From Pseudomonas frederiksbergensis (GTDB lineage: Bacteria; Pseudomonadota; Gammaproteobacteria; Pseudomonadales; Pseudomonadaceae): 64,000 nucleotides of DNA. The notes beneath the pieces were generated by a model that saw only the letters and a program-made list of their open reading frames with translations, did not search any database and had not been told where the DNA came from. Within the stretch, counting starts at the first letter, position 1, and the number at the start of each line of letters is the position of its first letter. A program made the translations under genes and the position numbers. The DNA lies in contig NZ_CP142104.1 of NCBI RefSeq assembly GCF_035751725.1, positions 310,001 through 374,000 of the forward strand, given 5' to 3'. Positions 19,767 to 28,629 of the stretch are shown piece by piece.

Positions 19767-22115
19767 TCAGGCCGACTTGGCCATGATCAATCCATTCTCG
19801 CTCGCCGCTTCCAGACGAATCGCCACGAACTTCGAGGTCGGGGTGTGGCTGCCGTCACCGGTGCTTTCCAGCGGTACCAACGGATTCACTTCCGGGTAGT
19901 AGGCGGCGGCTTGACCGGCCGGGATGTCGAAGGCCAGCAGGGTAAACCCTTTGACCCGCCGCTCGCGTCCGTCGTCCCAAAGCGAGACGATATCGGCCTT
20001 CTGCCCGGGCTTGAAGCCCAGGCGGATGATGTCTGCTTCGTTGACGAACAATACGTCACGCTGGCCCTTCACTCCGCGATAGCGATCGTCGAGACCATAG
20101 ATGGTGGTGTTGTACTGGTCGTGGGAGCGCATGGATTGCAGGATCAGGTCCGGCAATTGGCCTGTGGCACGGGTACGTTCGTGGATCAGGTCGGTCGGCA
20201 ACTGGTTGGGCTTGAAGTTGGCGCGGCCCGACGGTGTGTTCCAGCGACGGGCACCGGCACTGTTGCCCAGATAGAAGCCACCAGGGTTCTTGAGTTTCTC
20301 GTTGAAGTCCTTGAAGCCTGGGATGGTTTCGGCGATCAGGTCGCGGATGCGGCTGTAGTCGGCCACGAGCCAATTCCAATCCACTGGACGGCTGCCCAGC
20401 GTAGCGGCAGCGATGCCGGCGATGATCCAGGGCTCGGAGCGCATCTGGTTCGACAGCGGCTGCAATTGGCCGTTGGAGGCGTGGACCATGCTGAACGAGT
20501 CTTCCACTGTCACGGCCTGGGAGCCTTCGGCTTGCAGGTCGATGTCGGTGCGACCCAGGCACGGCAGGATCAACGCATCCTTGCCGTGGGCCAAGTGGCT
20601 GCGGTTGAGCTTGGTGCTGATCTGTACGGTCAGATCGCAGTTGCGCAGGGCCTGGAAGGTCCGGTGGCTGTCCGGGGTCGCCTGGGCAAAGTTGCCACCC
20701 AGGGCGATGAACACTTTTGCCCGACCTTCGGCCATGGCGTGGATTGCCTCGACCACGTTATGACCGTTTTCGCGCGGCACCTTGAACTGGAAACGCCGCT
20801 CCAGTGCATCGAGGAACGCAACGGGCGGACGCTCGTTGATGCCCATGGTCCGGTCGCCCTGCACGTTACTGTGCCCTCGCACCGGGCAGAGCCCCGCGCC
20901 TGGCTTGCCGATGTTGCCGCGCAGCATCATCAGGTTGGCGATTTCCTGGATGGTCGCGACGGAATGGCGGTGCTGGGTGATGCCCATCGCCCAGCACATG
21001 ATCACGTTGCTGGCCTTGGCATACATGCGCGCGGCCTGCTCGATCTCGGCCAGGGTCAGGCCTGATTGCTGGGCGATCTGTTCCCATGGGGTGTCATCGA
21101 CGACCGCCAGGTACTCCAGGACGTTGGTGCTGTGTTCGTTGAGGAACCCATGGTCGAATACCGCGGGGCCACCACTGTTCTGCGCTTCACGCTCCCATTG
21201 CAGCAGGAACTTGGCCATGCCGCGCAGCACGGCCATGTCGCCGCCCAGGGCCGGGCGGAAGTACGCGGTGTTGGTGGGTTTATCACCGTTGGTGAGCATT
21301 TCCAGCGGGTGTTGTGGATGCTGGAAGCGCTCCAGCCCACGCTCTTTCAGCGGGTTGATGCAGACCACTTGGGCGCCACGCTTCACGGCTTCGCGCAGCG
21401 GTTCGAGCATCCGGGGATGGTTGGTGCCGGGGTTCTGGCCCCAGACGAAGATTGCGTCGGCGTGCTCGAAATCGTCAAAGGTTACCGTGCCTTTGCCCAC
21501 GCCCACGCTCTGGGACAGGGCCACGCCGCTGGCTTCATGGCACATGTTCGAACAGTCAGGGAAATTGTTGGTGCCATACGCGCGCACGAACAGTTGATAC
21601 AGATAGGCCGCCTCGTTGCTCGCCCGGCCCGAGGTGTAGAACTCGGCCTGGTTCGGGTTGGACAGCCCCTGCAGATGTCTGCCGATCAAGGCAAATGCCG
21701 CATCCCAGCTGATGGGCTTGTAGCGGTCGGTCTGCGCGTCGTATTGCATCGGCTCCGTCAGGCGGCCCTGGTATTCCAGCCAGTAGTCACTTTGCTCCAG
21801 CAACGACGTCACGCTGTGCTTGGCAAAAAAAGCGGCGTCGACACGGCGTTTGGTCGCTTCCCAGTTCACCGCTTTCGCGCCGTTCTCACAGAACTTCACC
21901 ATGCCGCTTTCCGGCGAGTCGCCCCAAGCGCAGCCGGGGCAGTCGAAGCCACCGTTCTGGTTGGTCTTGAGCATCATGCGAATGTTTTTCAGCGCGTTAT
22001 CGCTGGTCAGCCAGGCCTGGGCGACGCTGATCAGCGCGCCCCAACCACCGGCCGGGCCCTTGTAGGGTTTGTAGCGCGGTGCGGGTTTCTGGTTGGCTTG
22101 TTGATAGTTGCTCAC
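19767..22115 (-). CDS. FdhF/YdeP-family molybdopterin oxidoreductase
   Basis: A 782-residue cytoplasmic oxidoreductase binding bis-molybdopterin guanine dinucleotide. Near the N-terminus is GGFDCPGCAWGD, a short cysteine pair typical of the YdeP group, in place of a full CxxCxxxC iron-sulfur site. Pterin-binding stretches follow (YTSGRASNEAAYLYQLFVRAYGTNNFPDCSNMCHEASG; FVWGQNPGTNHPRML; GMGxxQHRHSVATIQEIANLMMLRGNIGKPGAG). The C-terminal molydop-binding domain is present (QSMRSHDQYNTTIYGLDDRYRG). The GTG start overlaps the fdhD stop, so translation is coupled. Natural substrate is unknown; YdeP is linked to acid resistance in E. coli. Confidence 0.88.
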   Translation of the reverse strand: MSNYQQANQKPAPRYKPYKGPAGGWGALISVAQAWLTSDNALKNIRMMLKTNQNGGFDCPGCAWGDSPESGMVKFCENGAKAVNWEATKRRVDAAFFAKHSVTSLLEQSDYWLEYQGRLTEPMQYDAQTDRYKPISWDAAFALIGRHLQGLSNPNQAEFYTSGRASNEAAYLYQLFVRAYGTNNFPDCSNMCHEASGVALSQSVGVGKGTVTFDDFEHADAIFVWGQNPGTNHPRMLEPLREAVKRGAQVVCINPLKERGLERFQHPQHPLEMLTNGDKPTNTAYFRPALGGDMAVLRGMAKFLLQWEREAQNSGGPAVFDHGFLNEHSTNVLEYLAVVDDTPWEQIAQQSGLTLAEIEQAARMYAKASNVIMCWAMGITQHRHSVATIQEIANLMMLRGNIGKPGAGLCPVRGHSNVQGDRTMGINERPPVAFLDALERRFQFKVPRENGHNVVEAIHAMAEGRAKVFIALGGNFAQATPDSHRTFQALRNCDLTVQISTKLNRSHLAHGKDALILPCLGRTDIDLQAEGSQAVTVEDSFSMVHASNGQLQPLSNQMRSEPWIIAGIAAATLGSRPVDWNWLVADYSRIRDLIAETIPGFKDFNEKLKNPGGFYLGNSAGARRWNTPSGRANFKPNQLPTDLIHERTRATGQLPDLILQSMRSHDQYNTTIYGLDDRYRGVKGQRDVLFVNEADIIRLGFKPGQKADIVSLWDDGRERRVKGFTLLAFDIPAGQAAAYYPEVNPLVPLESTGDGSHTPTSKFVAIRLEAASENGLIMAKSA

Positions 22116-22957
22116 GCTTGTTTCTCCATCGCAGGGCTATAGACCCGCGGCGCACTTTTTTGCGGCAGGTGGATGAGGTTGAGGTTGTGTTGGCGGGCCC
22201 ATTGGACGGCGAGGCCCGTGGGCGACGACAGGCTGACCAGGGTCTGGATGCCTGCACGCAGTACTTTCTGGATCAGTTCGAGGCTGCAACGGCTGGTGAC
22301 GATCGCCAAGCCACCGGCCACTGGGACCTGCTGCCGGATCAACGCGCCGATCAATTTATCGAGGGCGTTGTGTCGGCCTATGTCTTCGCGGCCCATCAGC
22401 AGCTCGCCCTGGGCGTTCATGAACAATGCCGCGTGGACGGCGCCACAGTGCTGGCCCAGGGGCTGGAACTGGCTGATGCGTTGGCGCAGGCCATCGAGCC
22501 ATTGCGCTGGTGGCAGCGGTGCCCCCGGCAGCGCCTTGAGGTCGGGTAGCGCCTGTTCCACGGCTTCCACGCCACAAAGACCGCAACCACTGGTGCCGGC
22601 CATCTGGCGACGTTGTTGCTTGAGATTCCAGAAGGCGCGATTGGCGATGGTGACCTGGGCATAGTGGGCGGAACCGGCGCCGCTCAGTTGCAAGTCGTAG
22701 ATATCCGCTGGGTCTTCGATGATGCCGCTGCCAAGGCTGAACCCGACGATGAAATCTTCTAGATCGGTTGGCGTAACCAGCATTACCGCTTGGCTGATGC
22801 CGTTATAGGCAATGGCCAACGCCACTTCCTCGGCCAGCGCGGCGCTGTCCGATTCGGAGTGGTCCAGGTTGCAATAGCGATAGCTCTGGCTGGCGGCTGG
22901 CGTGGAAGATTCCACGTCAGGCGCAGGACAGACCGGAGGCTTGTCGTTCATGGGCAT
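22112..22957 (-). CDS. fdhD: FdhD, sulfurtransferase for formate dehydrogenase
   Basis: FdhD passes sulfur to the molybdenum cofactor of formate dehydrogenase-type enzymes. The reactive cysteine pair is visible in GTSGCGLCGVEAVEQ, and GREDIGRHNALDKLIG near the C-terminus is diagnostic. I take the ATG at 22957 (MPMNDKPPVCP) as start, giving 281 residues; an ATG two codons later and an upstream start at 22996 are alternatives, none with a clear ribosome-binding site. It is coupled to the downstream oxidoreductase, which is therefore its likely client. Confidence 0.92.
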   Translation of the reverse strand: MPMNDKPPVCPAPDVESSTPAASQSYRYCNLDHSESDSAALAEEVALAIAYNGISQAVMLVTPTDLEDFIVGFSLGSGIIEDPADIYDLQLSGAGSAHYAQVTIANRAFWNLKQQRRQMAGTSGCGLCGVEAVEQALPDLKALPGAPLPPAQWLDGLRQRISQFQPLGQHCGAVHAALFMNAQGELLMGREDIGRHNALDKLIGALIRQQVPVAGGLAIVTSRCSLELIQKVLRAGIQTLVSLSSPTGLAVQWARQHNLNLIHLPQKSAPRVYSPAMEKQA

Positions 22958-23044
22958 CACTGAAAGTAGGAATAGTTCTAAGACTAAATGCGGCAATCTG
23001 CCACGTCTAATCGCTATTACTGATCTTTCAATAGATGACGTCGA

Positions 23045-23932
23045 TCAAGGAAAGGTTATTGATTTCTGGTAGAGGGCGAAGCACGCCTCCGCCAACGCCG
23101 ATCGCGGAGCCCCTCGCCGCATGATCAGCCCAAGCGGAACCAGGGTTTGCGCGTTTTCGATGGGCTGGATACGCAACTCTTCGGTCAGGACCTTCAGTCC
23201 ACTGTCCAACGGGACCACTGCGCAGCACAATCCGCCATGAACAGCTTGCAACAATTGATGCACGGCGTCGGTTTGCAGCAACGGTTGAGGTGCCAGGCCG
23301 CGGCTGTGGAAGGCGTGATCGATGGATTGGCGAAAATGCATGCCGCTGGTGAGCATGCCCAAGGGCAGCTCGACCAGCGATTCCCACCTCAGCGGTTCTT
23401 CGCCAAAAAAGAAAAAACGCTGGTCGTACAGCAGGCCCATGCGGGTATGGCTGAACGGCAAGGCTTCGAAGCGCTCGTTATCCAGGCGCTCCAGGTAGGA
23501 AATTCCCAGGTCGATGCGGTTGTTCGCCAGTTGTTCGAGGATGCGCTCGGAACTCAAGGACGACAATTCGAAACGCAGGCTGGGGTGTTCAGTGTGCAGG
23601 CGCTGCATCATCGTCAACGGGTCGAAATCCGACAACGGCACCACGCCCAGGCGCAGCGTACCGACCAGATTGCCCCGGCAGGCCGCCGCTTCGGCCTGGA
23701 GCCCGTCATAGGCCGCCAGCACCGTGCGTGCCCAAGCCAGCACCCGTTCACCCGGCGCGGTGAAACCCTCGAAACGCTGGCCGCGGTTGACCAGCGGCAA
23801 GCCCAGCTCTTCTTCGAGGCTGCGCAAGCGCATCGACAGGGTGGGTTGGGTGATGTGACAACGGGCGGCTGCCTGGCCGAAGTGGCGGGTTTCGTCGAGC
23901 GCGATGAGGAATTTCAGCTGCTTGATGTCCAT
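23045..23932 (-). CDS. LysR-family transcriptional regulator
   Basis: A 295-residue regulator. The N-terminal helix-turn-helix is HFGQAAARCHITQPTLSMRLRSLEEELGLPLVNR, and the effector domain covers about residues 90-290. It is co-directional with and 87 bases upstream of fdhD, so it could control the fdhD-oxidoreductase pair or be part of the same transcript. The ligand is unknown. It resembles regulators commonly found beside FdhF/YdeP genes, but that link is inference. Confidence 0.85.
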   Translation of the reverse strand: MDIKQLKFLIALDETRHFGQAAARCHITQPTLSMRLRSLEEELGLPLVNRGQRFEGFTAPGERVLAWARTVLAAYDGLQAEAAACRGNLVGTLRLGVVPLSDFDPLTMMQRLHTEHPSLRFELSSLSSERILEQLANNRIDLGISYLERLDNERFEALPFSHTRMGLLYDQRFFFFGEEPLRWESLVELPLGMLTSGMHFRQSIDHAFHSRGLAPQPLLQTDAVHQLLQAVHGGLCCAVVPLDSGLKVLTEELRIQPIENAQTLVPLGLIMRRGAPRSALAEACFALYQKSITFP

Positions 23933-24066
23933 CTTCGCTCCTGGATACGGGAAGATTGGATTCTAGCGCTTTGGACGTGGCGGGGTCATTGGTCGGTTGG
24001 GAGGCGGGCTCGGTGGGCTTGGTCTAGGCTTTGCGTCTGGACATTTGAACCCAGGGAGAGACAGCC

Positions 24067-24516
24067 ATGAGCCTTTTCAGTTTTTTAAAAGATGCCGGTG
24101 AAAAAATTCTTGATGCGCTGACGCCCGATAAGGCTGAAGCCAACAGCGAGGCGCTGACCAAGCACGTACGAGATGCCCTGACAGGTATAGATACTTCCAA
24201 GATCCAGATAAAAGTCGAGGGTGAAAAAGTCATTGCCACCGGCGAAGCCGCGACGCAGGAGGAAAAGGAAAAAATCCTTTTGGCTCTGGGCAACGTTGCC
24301 GGCATCAGCGGCGTGGATGACCAGATCACGGTCACCGGGCCGATTGCTGCGGAGGCCAAGTTCGTCACCGTTGAGAAGGGCGACACCTTGAGTGCCATTT
24401 CCAAGCGGTTCTATAAGGATCCAAACAAGTACAACAAGATTTTCGAAGCCAACAAGCCGATGCTCAAGCACCCAGACAAGATCTATCCGGGACAGGTGCT
24501 GCGTATCCCTGAATAA
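24067..24516 (+). CDS. lysM: LysM/BON-domain protein (YgaU/Kbp type)
   Basis: A 149-residue protein. A BON domain (about residues 25-90, [35 protein letters not shown]) is followed by a LysM domain (about 97-148, [34 protein letters not shown]). This is the architecture of E. coli YgaU/Kbp, a small potassium-binding protein. No classical signal peptide is visible. A GAGAG-type site precedes the ATG. It is followed by a REP palindrome that may form the 3' end of its transcript. Confidence 0.92.
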   Translation: MSLFSFLKDAGEKILDALTPDKAEANSEALTKHVRDALTGIDTSKIQIKVEGEKVIATGEAATQEEKEKILLALGNVAGISGVDDQITVTGPIAAEAKFVTVEKGDTLSAISKRFYKDPNKYNKIFEANKPMLKHPDKIYPGQVLRIPE

Positions 24517-24528
24517 CCTGGCCCTCCT

Positions 24529-24556
24529 GTGGCGAGGAGATTTATCTCCTCGCCAC
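24529..24556. repeat. REP palindrome
   Basis: A perfect 12-base-arm palindrome, GTGGCGAGGAGA / TCTCCTCGCCAC around TTTA, lying between the convergent lysM and yrfG genes. Confidence 0.82.
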
Positions 24557-24567
24557 AAAGGCATACC

Positions 24568-25230
24568 CTAAAGCCCTTCGATCAGCGCTCGATAATCCCC
24601 AACCGCCTCAAATTCCCCCGTGTCCTTCGGCCCCTTGCGGCTGTCCGGCTCGCTGACCGCCAGCAAGTGCGCGACGCCAAAATCCCGGGCGCTGCGCAAT
24701 ACCGGCAAGGTATCGTCAATGAACAGGCTGCGGGCGGGGTCGAAGTCCAGGTCGGCTTGCAAGGCATCCCAGAACTGCGGGCTCTCCTTGGGGAAACCGT
24801 AATCGTGAGAGCTGATCAAACGTTCGAAATAGGGGGCGAGTTCGATACGCTCCAGCTTCAAGGACAGCGAGTCGCGATGGGCATTGGTGATCATCACGAC
24901 GCGTTTGCCGGCCTGCTGGATCGCTGCCAGGAACGTATCGGCATCCGGGCGCAGGGCGATCAGGTGGGCGGTTTCCTGTTTCAACTCGCGCACCGGCAAC
25001 TTCAGCTCGGCACTCCAGAAGTCCAGGCAATACCATTGCAGCTGGCCGGCGTTGCGCTCGAACAGCGGCTGCAGTTCCATCTCGGCCATTGCGCGGCTGA
25101 CGCCATGGAGTTCGGCATAGCGCTGGGGCAGGTGCTCCATCCAGAAATGGTTGTCGTAGTGCAGGTCCAACAGGGTGCCGTCCATGTCCAGCAGGACTGT
25201 GTCGATCTCATGCCAAGGCAACAAGGCCAT
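24568..25230 (-). CDS. yrfG: GMP/IMP nucleotidase YrfG
   Basis: A 220-residue HAD-superfamily phosphatase dephosphorylating purine nucleotides. Motif I is DTVLLDMDGTLLDLHYDN (nucleophile in DMDGT), motif II is VVMITNAH, and motif III/IV is FPKESPQFW..SLFIDDTLPVL. I chose the ATG at 25230 (MALLPWHEIDTV), the usual family start; the frame is open further upstream without support. It is divergent from nudE by 88 bases, a gene order common in Pseudomonas. Confidence 0.92.
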   Translation of the reverse strand: MALLPWHEIDTVLLDMDGTLLDLHYDNHFWMEHLPQRYAELHGVSRAMAEMELQPLFERNAGQLQWYCLDFWSAELKLPVRELKQETAHLIALRPDADTFLAAIQQAGKRVVMITNAHRDSLSLKLERIELAPYFERLISSHDYGFPKESPQFWDALQADLDFDPARSLFIDDTLPVLRSARDFGVAHLLAVSEPDSRKGPKDTGEFEAVGDYRALIEGL

Positions 25231-25318
25231 AAAACTTCTCCAGCGGTAATCGAATATCCGACACAAACAATCAGAATAGGCCGGGTATAGTAGCCCGCTA
25301 TCGCCCAGGGAGCCGTTT

Positions 25319-25885
25319 ATGCGCCAGAAACCCACCATACTCGACCGACGGATCGTCGCCACCAGCCGGCTGTTTTGCGTGGAGGAAATGAAACTGCGTT
25401 TTTCCAATGGCGTGGAGCGCACATACGAGCGTCTGGCAGCCAAGAGCCCTGGATACGGTGCGGTGATGATCGTGGCGATGCTTGATGCCGACCATGCCGT
25501 GCTGGTTGAGGAGTATTGCGGCGGCACCGAGGCTTACGAGTGGTCATTGCCCAAGGGCTTGATCGAGCCGGGTGAAGATGTGCTGGCGGCGGCCGAGCGG
25601 GAGCTCAAGGAGGAGGCCGGTCTGGGCGCACGACAACTGGAGCACCTGACCGAATTATCGTTGTCGCCTGGCTACATGAGCCAAAAGATCCAAGTGGTAC
25701 TGGCGACCGATTTATATGAAGAGCGGCTGGAGGGCGATGAGCCCGAGCCGATGAGGGTGGACAAGATCAACCTGGGCGAACTCTCGGCCCTTGCGCAGAA
25801 TCCGCAATTCACCGAGGGCCGAGCGCTGGCGGCGTTGTACCTGGCTCGCGACCTGCTGACCCAGCGAGGAGCCTATCTGCCATGA
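25319..25885 (+). CDS. nudE: ADP compounds hydrolase NudE
   Basis: A 188-residue Nudix hydrolase acting on ADP-ribose, Ap3A and NADH-type compounds. The Nudix box reads GLIEPGEDVLAAAERELKEEAGLG, with the REL-EE core intact. The last base overlaps cysQ in an ATGA arrangement, so they form an operon. GGGAG precedes the ATG. Confidence 0.93.
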   Translation: MRQKPTILDRRIVATSRLFCVEEMKLRFSNGVERTYERLAAKSPGYGAVMIVAMLDADHAVLVEEYCGGTEAYEWSLPKGLIEPGEDVLAAAERELKEEAGLGARQLEHLTELSLSPGYMSQKIQVVLATDLYEERLEGDEPEPMRVDKINLGELSALAQNPQFTEGRALAALYLARDLLTQRGAYLP

Positions 25886-26709
25886 ATTTTTCCCATCCCC
25901 TGATGGCCCCGGTGATCGAGTTGGCGCTCAAGGCCGGGGCGGCAATCCTGCCGTTCTGGCGCGCCAACGTGGAAGTCGTGCACAAGGCTGACGAATCACC
26001 GGTGACCGCCGCCGACATGGCCGCTCACGACGTCATCGTGGCTGGGCTGACCGCCCTGGCGCCAGATATCCCGATCCTCTCCGAAGAAGACGCGAATATC
26101 GCGCAAGGCGTCCGGGCGACTTGGAAGCGCTGGTGGCTGGTGGACCCGCTGGATGGAACCAAGGAATTCATCTCCGGCAGTGAAGAGTTCACCGTCAATA
26201 TTGCCTTGATCGAAGACGGTCGGGTGGTGTTCGGCGTAGTCTCGATGCCCACCAATGGCCGCTTCTATGTCGGCGGCACGGGCCTGGGCGCCTGGCGCGG
26301 CGACCGGAACGCCGAGCCTTTGCCCATCGCGGTGCGTAACGAATTGGCGCCTGGGGAGGCGTTTACCGTGGTCGCCAGTCGGCGCCACACCAGCCCGGAG
26401 CAGGAGCGCCTGTTGGCCGGCTTGAGCGAGAGCCTTGGCGCCTTGCAACTGACCAACATCGGCAGCTCGCTGAAGTTCTGCCTTTTGGCTGAAGGCGCTG
26501 CCGATTGCTATCCACGGCTGGCGCCGACGTCTCAATGGGACACTGCCGCCGCCCAAGGTGTGTTGGAAGGCGCGGGTGGCGAAGTACTGGACTTGAGCGG
26601 CGAACCGTTCTGCTATCCGCCGCGGGAGTCGCTGTTGAATGCGTCGTTCCTGGCTTTGCCGGCGAAGGCTGCATGGCGTGGGAAATTGTTGGAGCTTGCT
26701 CGCACCTAG
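25882..26709 (+). CDS. cysQ: 3'(2'),5'-bisphosphate nucleotidase CysQ
   Basis: A 275-residue inositol-monophosphatase-family enzyme that removes the 3' phosphate of PAP, a by-product of sulfate assimilation. Metal-site motifs are visible: ILSEEDAN, WLVDPLDGTKEFI (motif A), and APTSQWDTAAAQGVLEGAGG (motif B). It is translationally coupled to nudE by a four-base overlap. Confidence 0.94.
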   Translation: MNFSHPLMAPVIELALKAGAAILPFWRANVEVVHKADESPVTAADMAAHDVIVAGLTALAPDIPILSEEDANIAQGVRATWKRWWLVDPLDGTKEFISGSEEFTVNIALIEDGRVVFGVVSMPTNGRFYVGGTGLGAWRGDRNAEPLPIAVRNELAPGEAFTVVASRRHTSPEQERLLAGLSESLGALQLTNIGSSLKFCLLAEGAADCYPRLAPTSQWDTAAAQGVLEGAGGEVLDLSGEPFCYPPRESLLNASFLALPAKAAWRGKLLELART

Positions 26710-26749
26710 GATCGGATACCCATTGTGGCAAGGGGACCCGGCTACCTGC

Positions 26750-27205
26750 TCAGCGATGCAAGACGTACTGCCCTTCGAATTGCACCGCCACGTCCTCGCT
26801 GTCCACGTTCAGCACCTGCGTTTGTAATGCCAGCCGCGCCCGTCCGTACCGCCGGTAAGTGGCCAGGAAACGCTTCCAGGTTTTTTCATCAGGCGCGTCA
26901 CACACGACGGTTGCGTCGCGGGTTACAGGTAGCGGATAGCTGATCTGTCCCTCCTGGATCACGATGTGCCCGTCCTCGATTCCTTCCTCGCGCAAGGCCA
27001 GGTGCAGCCAGCCCCAGCCGCCGAGTACAGCACCGCAATACAGACTACCGCCGAACATGGTGCTCTTGTGATTCACATTGGCCTCGAGCGGCAGGAACAG
27101 ACGCAGCCGTCGGGCTTGCCAGTCGAGCACTTGCAGGCCCATGTCGTGGGTCAACGGAATATCCCGGTGCAGGATCGTTTCCAGATAACGGCTATCGCTG
27201 TTCAT
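26750..27205 (-). CDS. YiiD-type thioesterase domain protein
   Basis: A 151-residue protein with the YiiD C-terminal hotdog fold (RLFLPLEANVNHKSTMFGGSLYCGAVLGGWGWL). The NHKSTMFGGS turn marks the putative active site. I chose the ATG at 27205 (MNSDSRYLETILHRDIPLTHDMG), preceded by GAGGG; the frame extends upstream without support. It lies downstream of dctBD on the same strand with a 32-base gap and may be cotranscribed. Substrate is unknown. Confidence 0.82.
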   Translation of the reverse strand: MNSDSRYLETILHRDIPLTHDMGLQVLDWQARRLRLFLPLEANVNHKSTMFGGSLYCGAVLGGWGWLHLALREEGIEDGHIVIQEGQISYPLPVTRDATVVCDAPDEKTWKRFLATYRRYGRARLALQTQVLNVDSEDVAVQFEGQYVLHR

Positions 27206-27237
27206 GCGGGCCCTCTTCAAAAGTAGGATGGCAAGGC

Positions 27238-28629
27238 TCAATCGGCGTCATCGGCCTGGCCTTGGCTATGGTCGCCGAAGGCCAGCCCATGCTTGCGCAG
27301 TTTGTCGTGCAACGTCTTGCGCGGCACACCGAGGGCTTCGGCCAGGCTGCGCACTGAACTGTGGGGGCGGGCCAGCTCTGCGGCGATCAGGGTTTTTTCG
27401 AAGTTCTCCACCTGCTCGCTCAAACCGCCGCTGACCCCCTCCACCGGGGCGCCGGGATGACCCTCCGGTGTGTTGTTATCCAGGGCCAGTTCCAGGCCCA
27501 GGGCGAAACGCTCGGCGGCGTTCTGCAACTCGCGCACGTTGCCCGGCCAGCCATGGCGCAACAACAGCGCCCGGTGGGCCGGAAGCAATTCGTGGCGCGG
27601 CAGGCCATGGCGGGCGCTGGCCTCATCGGCGAAATGCTGGAACAGCACCAGCACATCCTCACCTCGTTCGCGCAACGGCGGTATGCGCAGCGGCGCGACG
27701 TTCAGGCGGTAATAGAGGTCGGCGCGAAAACGCCCTTGATCGGCGGCCTGGCGCAGGTCTTCCTTGGTCGCGGCAATGATGCGGATGTCCAGCGGGATCT
27801 GTTGATTGCCACCCAATCGTTCCACCACGCGCTCTTGCAGCAGGCGAAGCAACTTGACCTGTACGTCCAGGCTCATGCTTTCGATTTCATCGAGAAACAA
27901 CGTGCCGCCATTGGCGAATTCAAATTTGCCGATACGGCGTTTCTGCGCGCCAGTGAAGGCGCCGGGTTCGTGGCCGAACAGTTCGCTTTCCACCACGGAC
28001 TCCGCCAACGCGCCGGCGTTGATGGCCACGAACGGCCCGTTGCGCCGGCTCGACAAGTCGTGCAGCGCGCGGGCGACCACTTCCTTGCCAGCGCCGGTTT
28101 CACCCAGGATCAGCACATCGGCGCGGGTCGCTGCCAAGGCCCCGATCTGCTCGCGCAGGCGCAGCATGGGTGATGATTGCCCGACCAATCGGGCGCTGAG
28201 TTCATGGCGGTCACTGAGGGCCAGGCGCAGGCTGCGGTTGTCCAGGACCAGGCGGCGCAAGGCCAAGGCCCGGCGTACGCTGTCGAGCAGATGGTCGCTG
28301 GCGAAGGGTTTTTCGAGAAAGTCATAGGCTCCGGCGCGCATGGCCTGTACGGCCAGCGGCACGTCGCCGTGACCGGTGATCAGCAGCACCGGCAGCTCCG
28401 GGTCCTGGGCGTGCAGTTGGCCCAGCAGTTCCAGGCCGTCCATGCCGGGCATGCGGATATCGCTGACCACGACGCCCGGCCAGTCGCGAGGCAACTGCCC
28501 GGCCAGACCGTTGGCCTCGCCCAGCGGCAGTATTTTCAGTCCGGCCAGGTCGAGGGTCTGGCTGAGGGCCTGGCGCAGATGGGGGTCGTCGTCGATCAAC
28601 ACCACCTCAATCTGGTTGTCGATGGTCAT
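27238..28629 (-). CDS. dctD: Sigma-54-dependent response regulator DctD
   Basis: A 463-residue activator of C4-dicarboxylate transport genes. Receiver domain: acidic residues in LIDDDP and phospho-acceptor D57 in VVSDIRMPGMDG. AAA+ domain: Walker A GETGAGKE and the sigma-54 contact loop GAFTGA. C-terminal Fis-type helix-turn-helix: SLAEALGVPRKTLHDKLRKHG. It overlaps dctB by four bases (ATGA). The transporter genes it would control are not in this window. Confidence 0.94.
   Translation of the reverse strand: MTIDNQIEVVLIDDDPHLRQALSQTLDLAGLKILPLGEANGLAGQLPRDWPGVVVSDIRMPGMDGLELLGQLHAQDPELPVLLITGHGDVPLAVQAMRAGAYDFLEKPFASDHLLDSVRRALALRRLVLDNRSLRLALSDRHELSARLVGQSSPMLRLREQIGALAATRADVLILGETGAGKEVVARALHDLSSRRNGPFVAINAGALAESVVESELFGHEPGAFTGAQKRRIGKFEFANGGTLFLDEIESMSLDVQVKLLRLLQERVVERLGGNQQIPLDIRIIAATKEDLRQAADQGRFRADLYYRLNVAPLRIPPLRERGEDVLVLFQHFADEASARHGLPRHELLPAHRALLLRHGWPGNVRELQNAAERFALGLELALDNNTPEGHPGAPVEGVSGGLSEQVENFEKTLIAAELARPHSSVRSLAEALGVPRKTLHDKLRKHGLAFGDHSQGQADDAD

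Noticed and set aside
19627..19899. 90-codon frame with a strong ribosome-binding site
   Set aside because: It runs through a perfect terminator, a REP and the fdhF 3' end; reported only as a finding.
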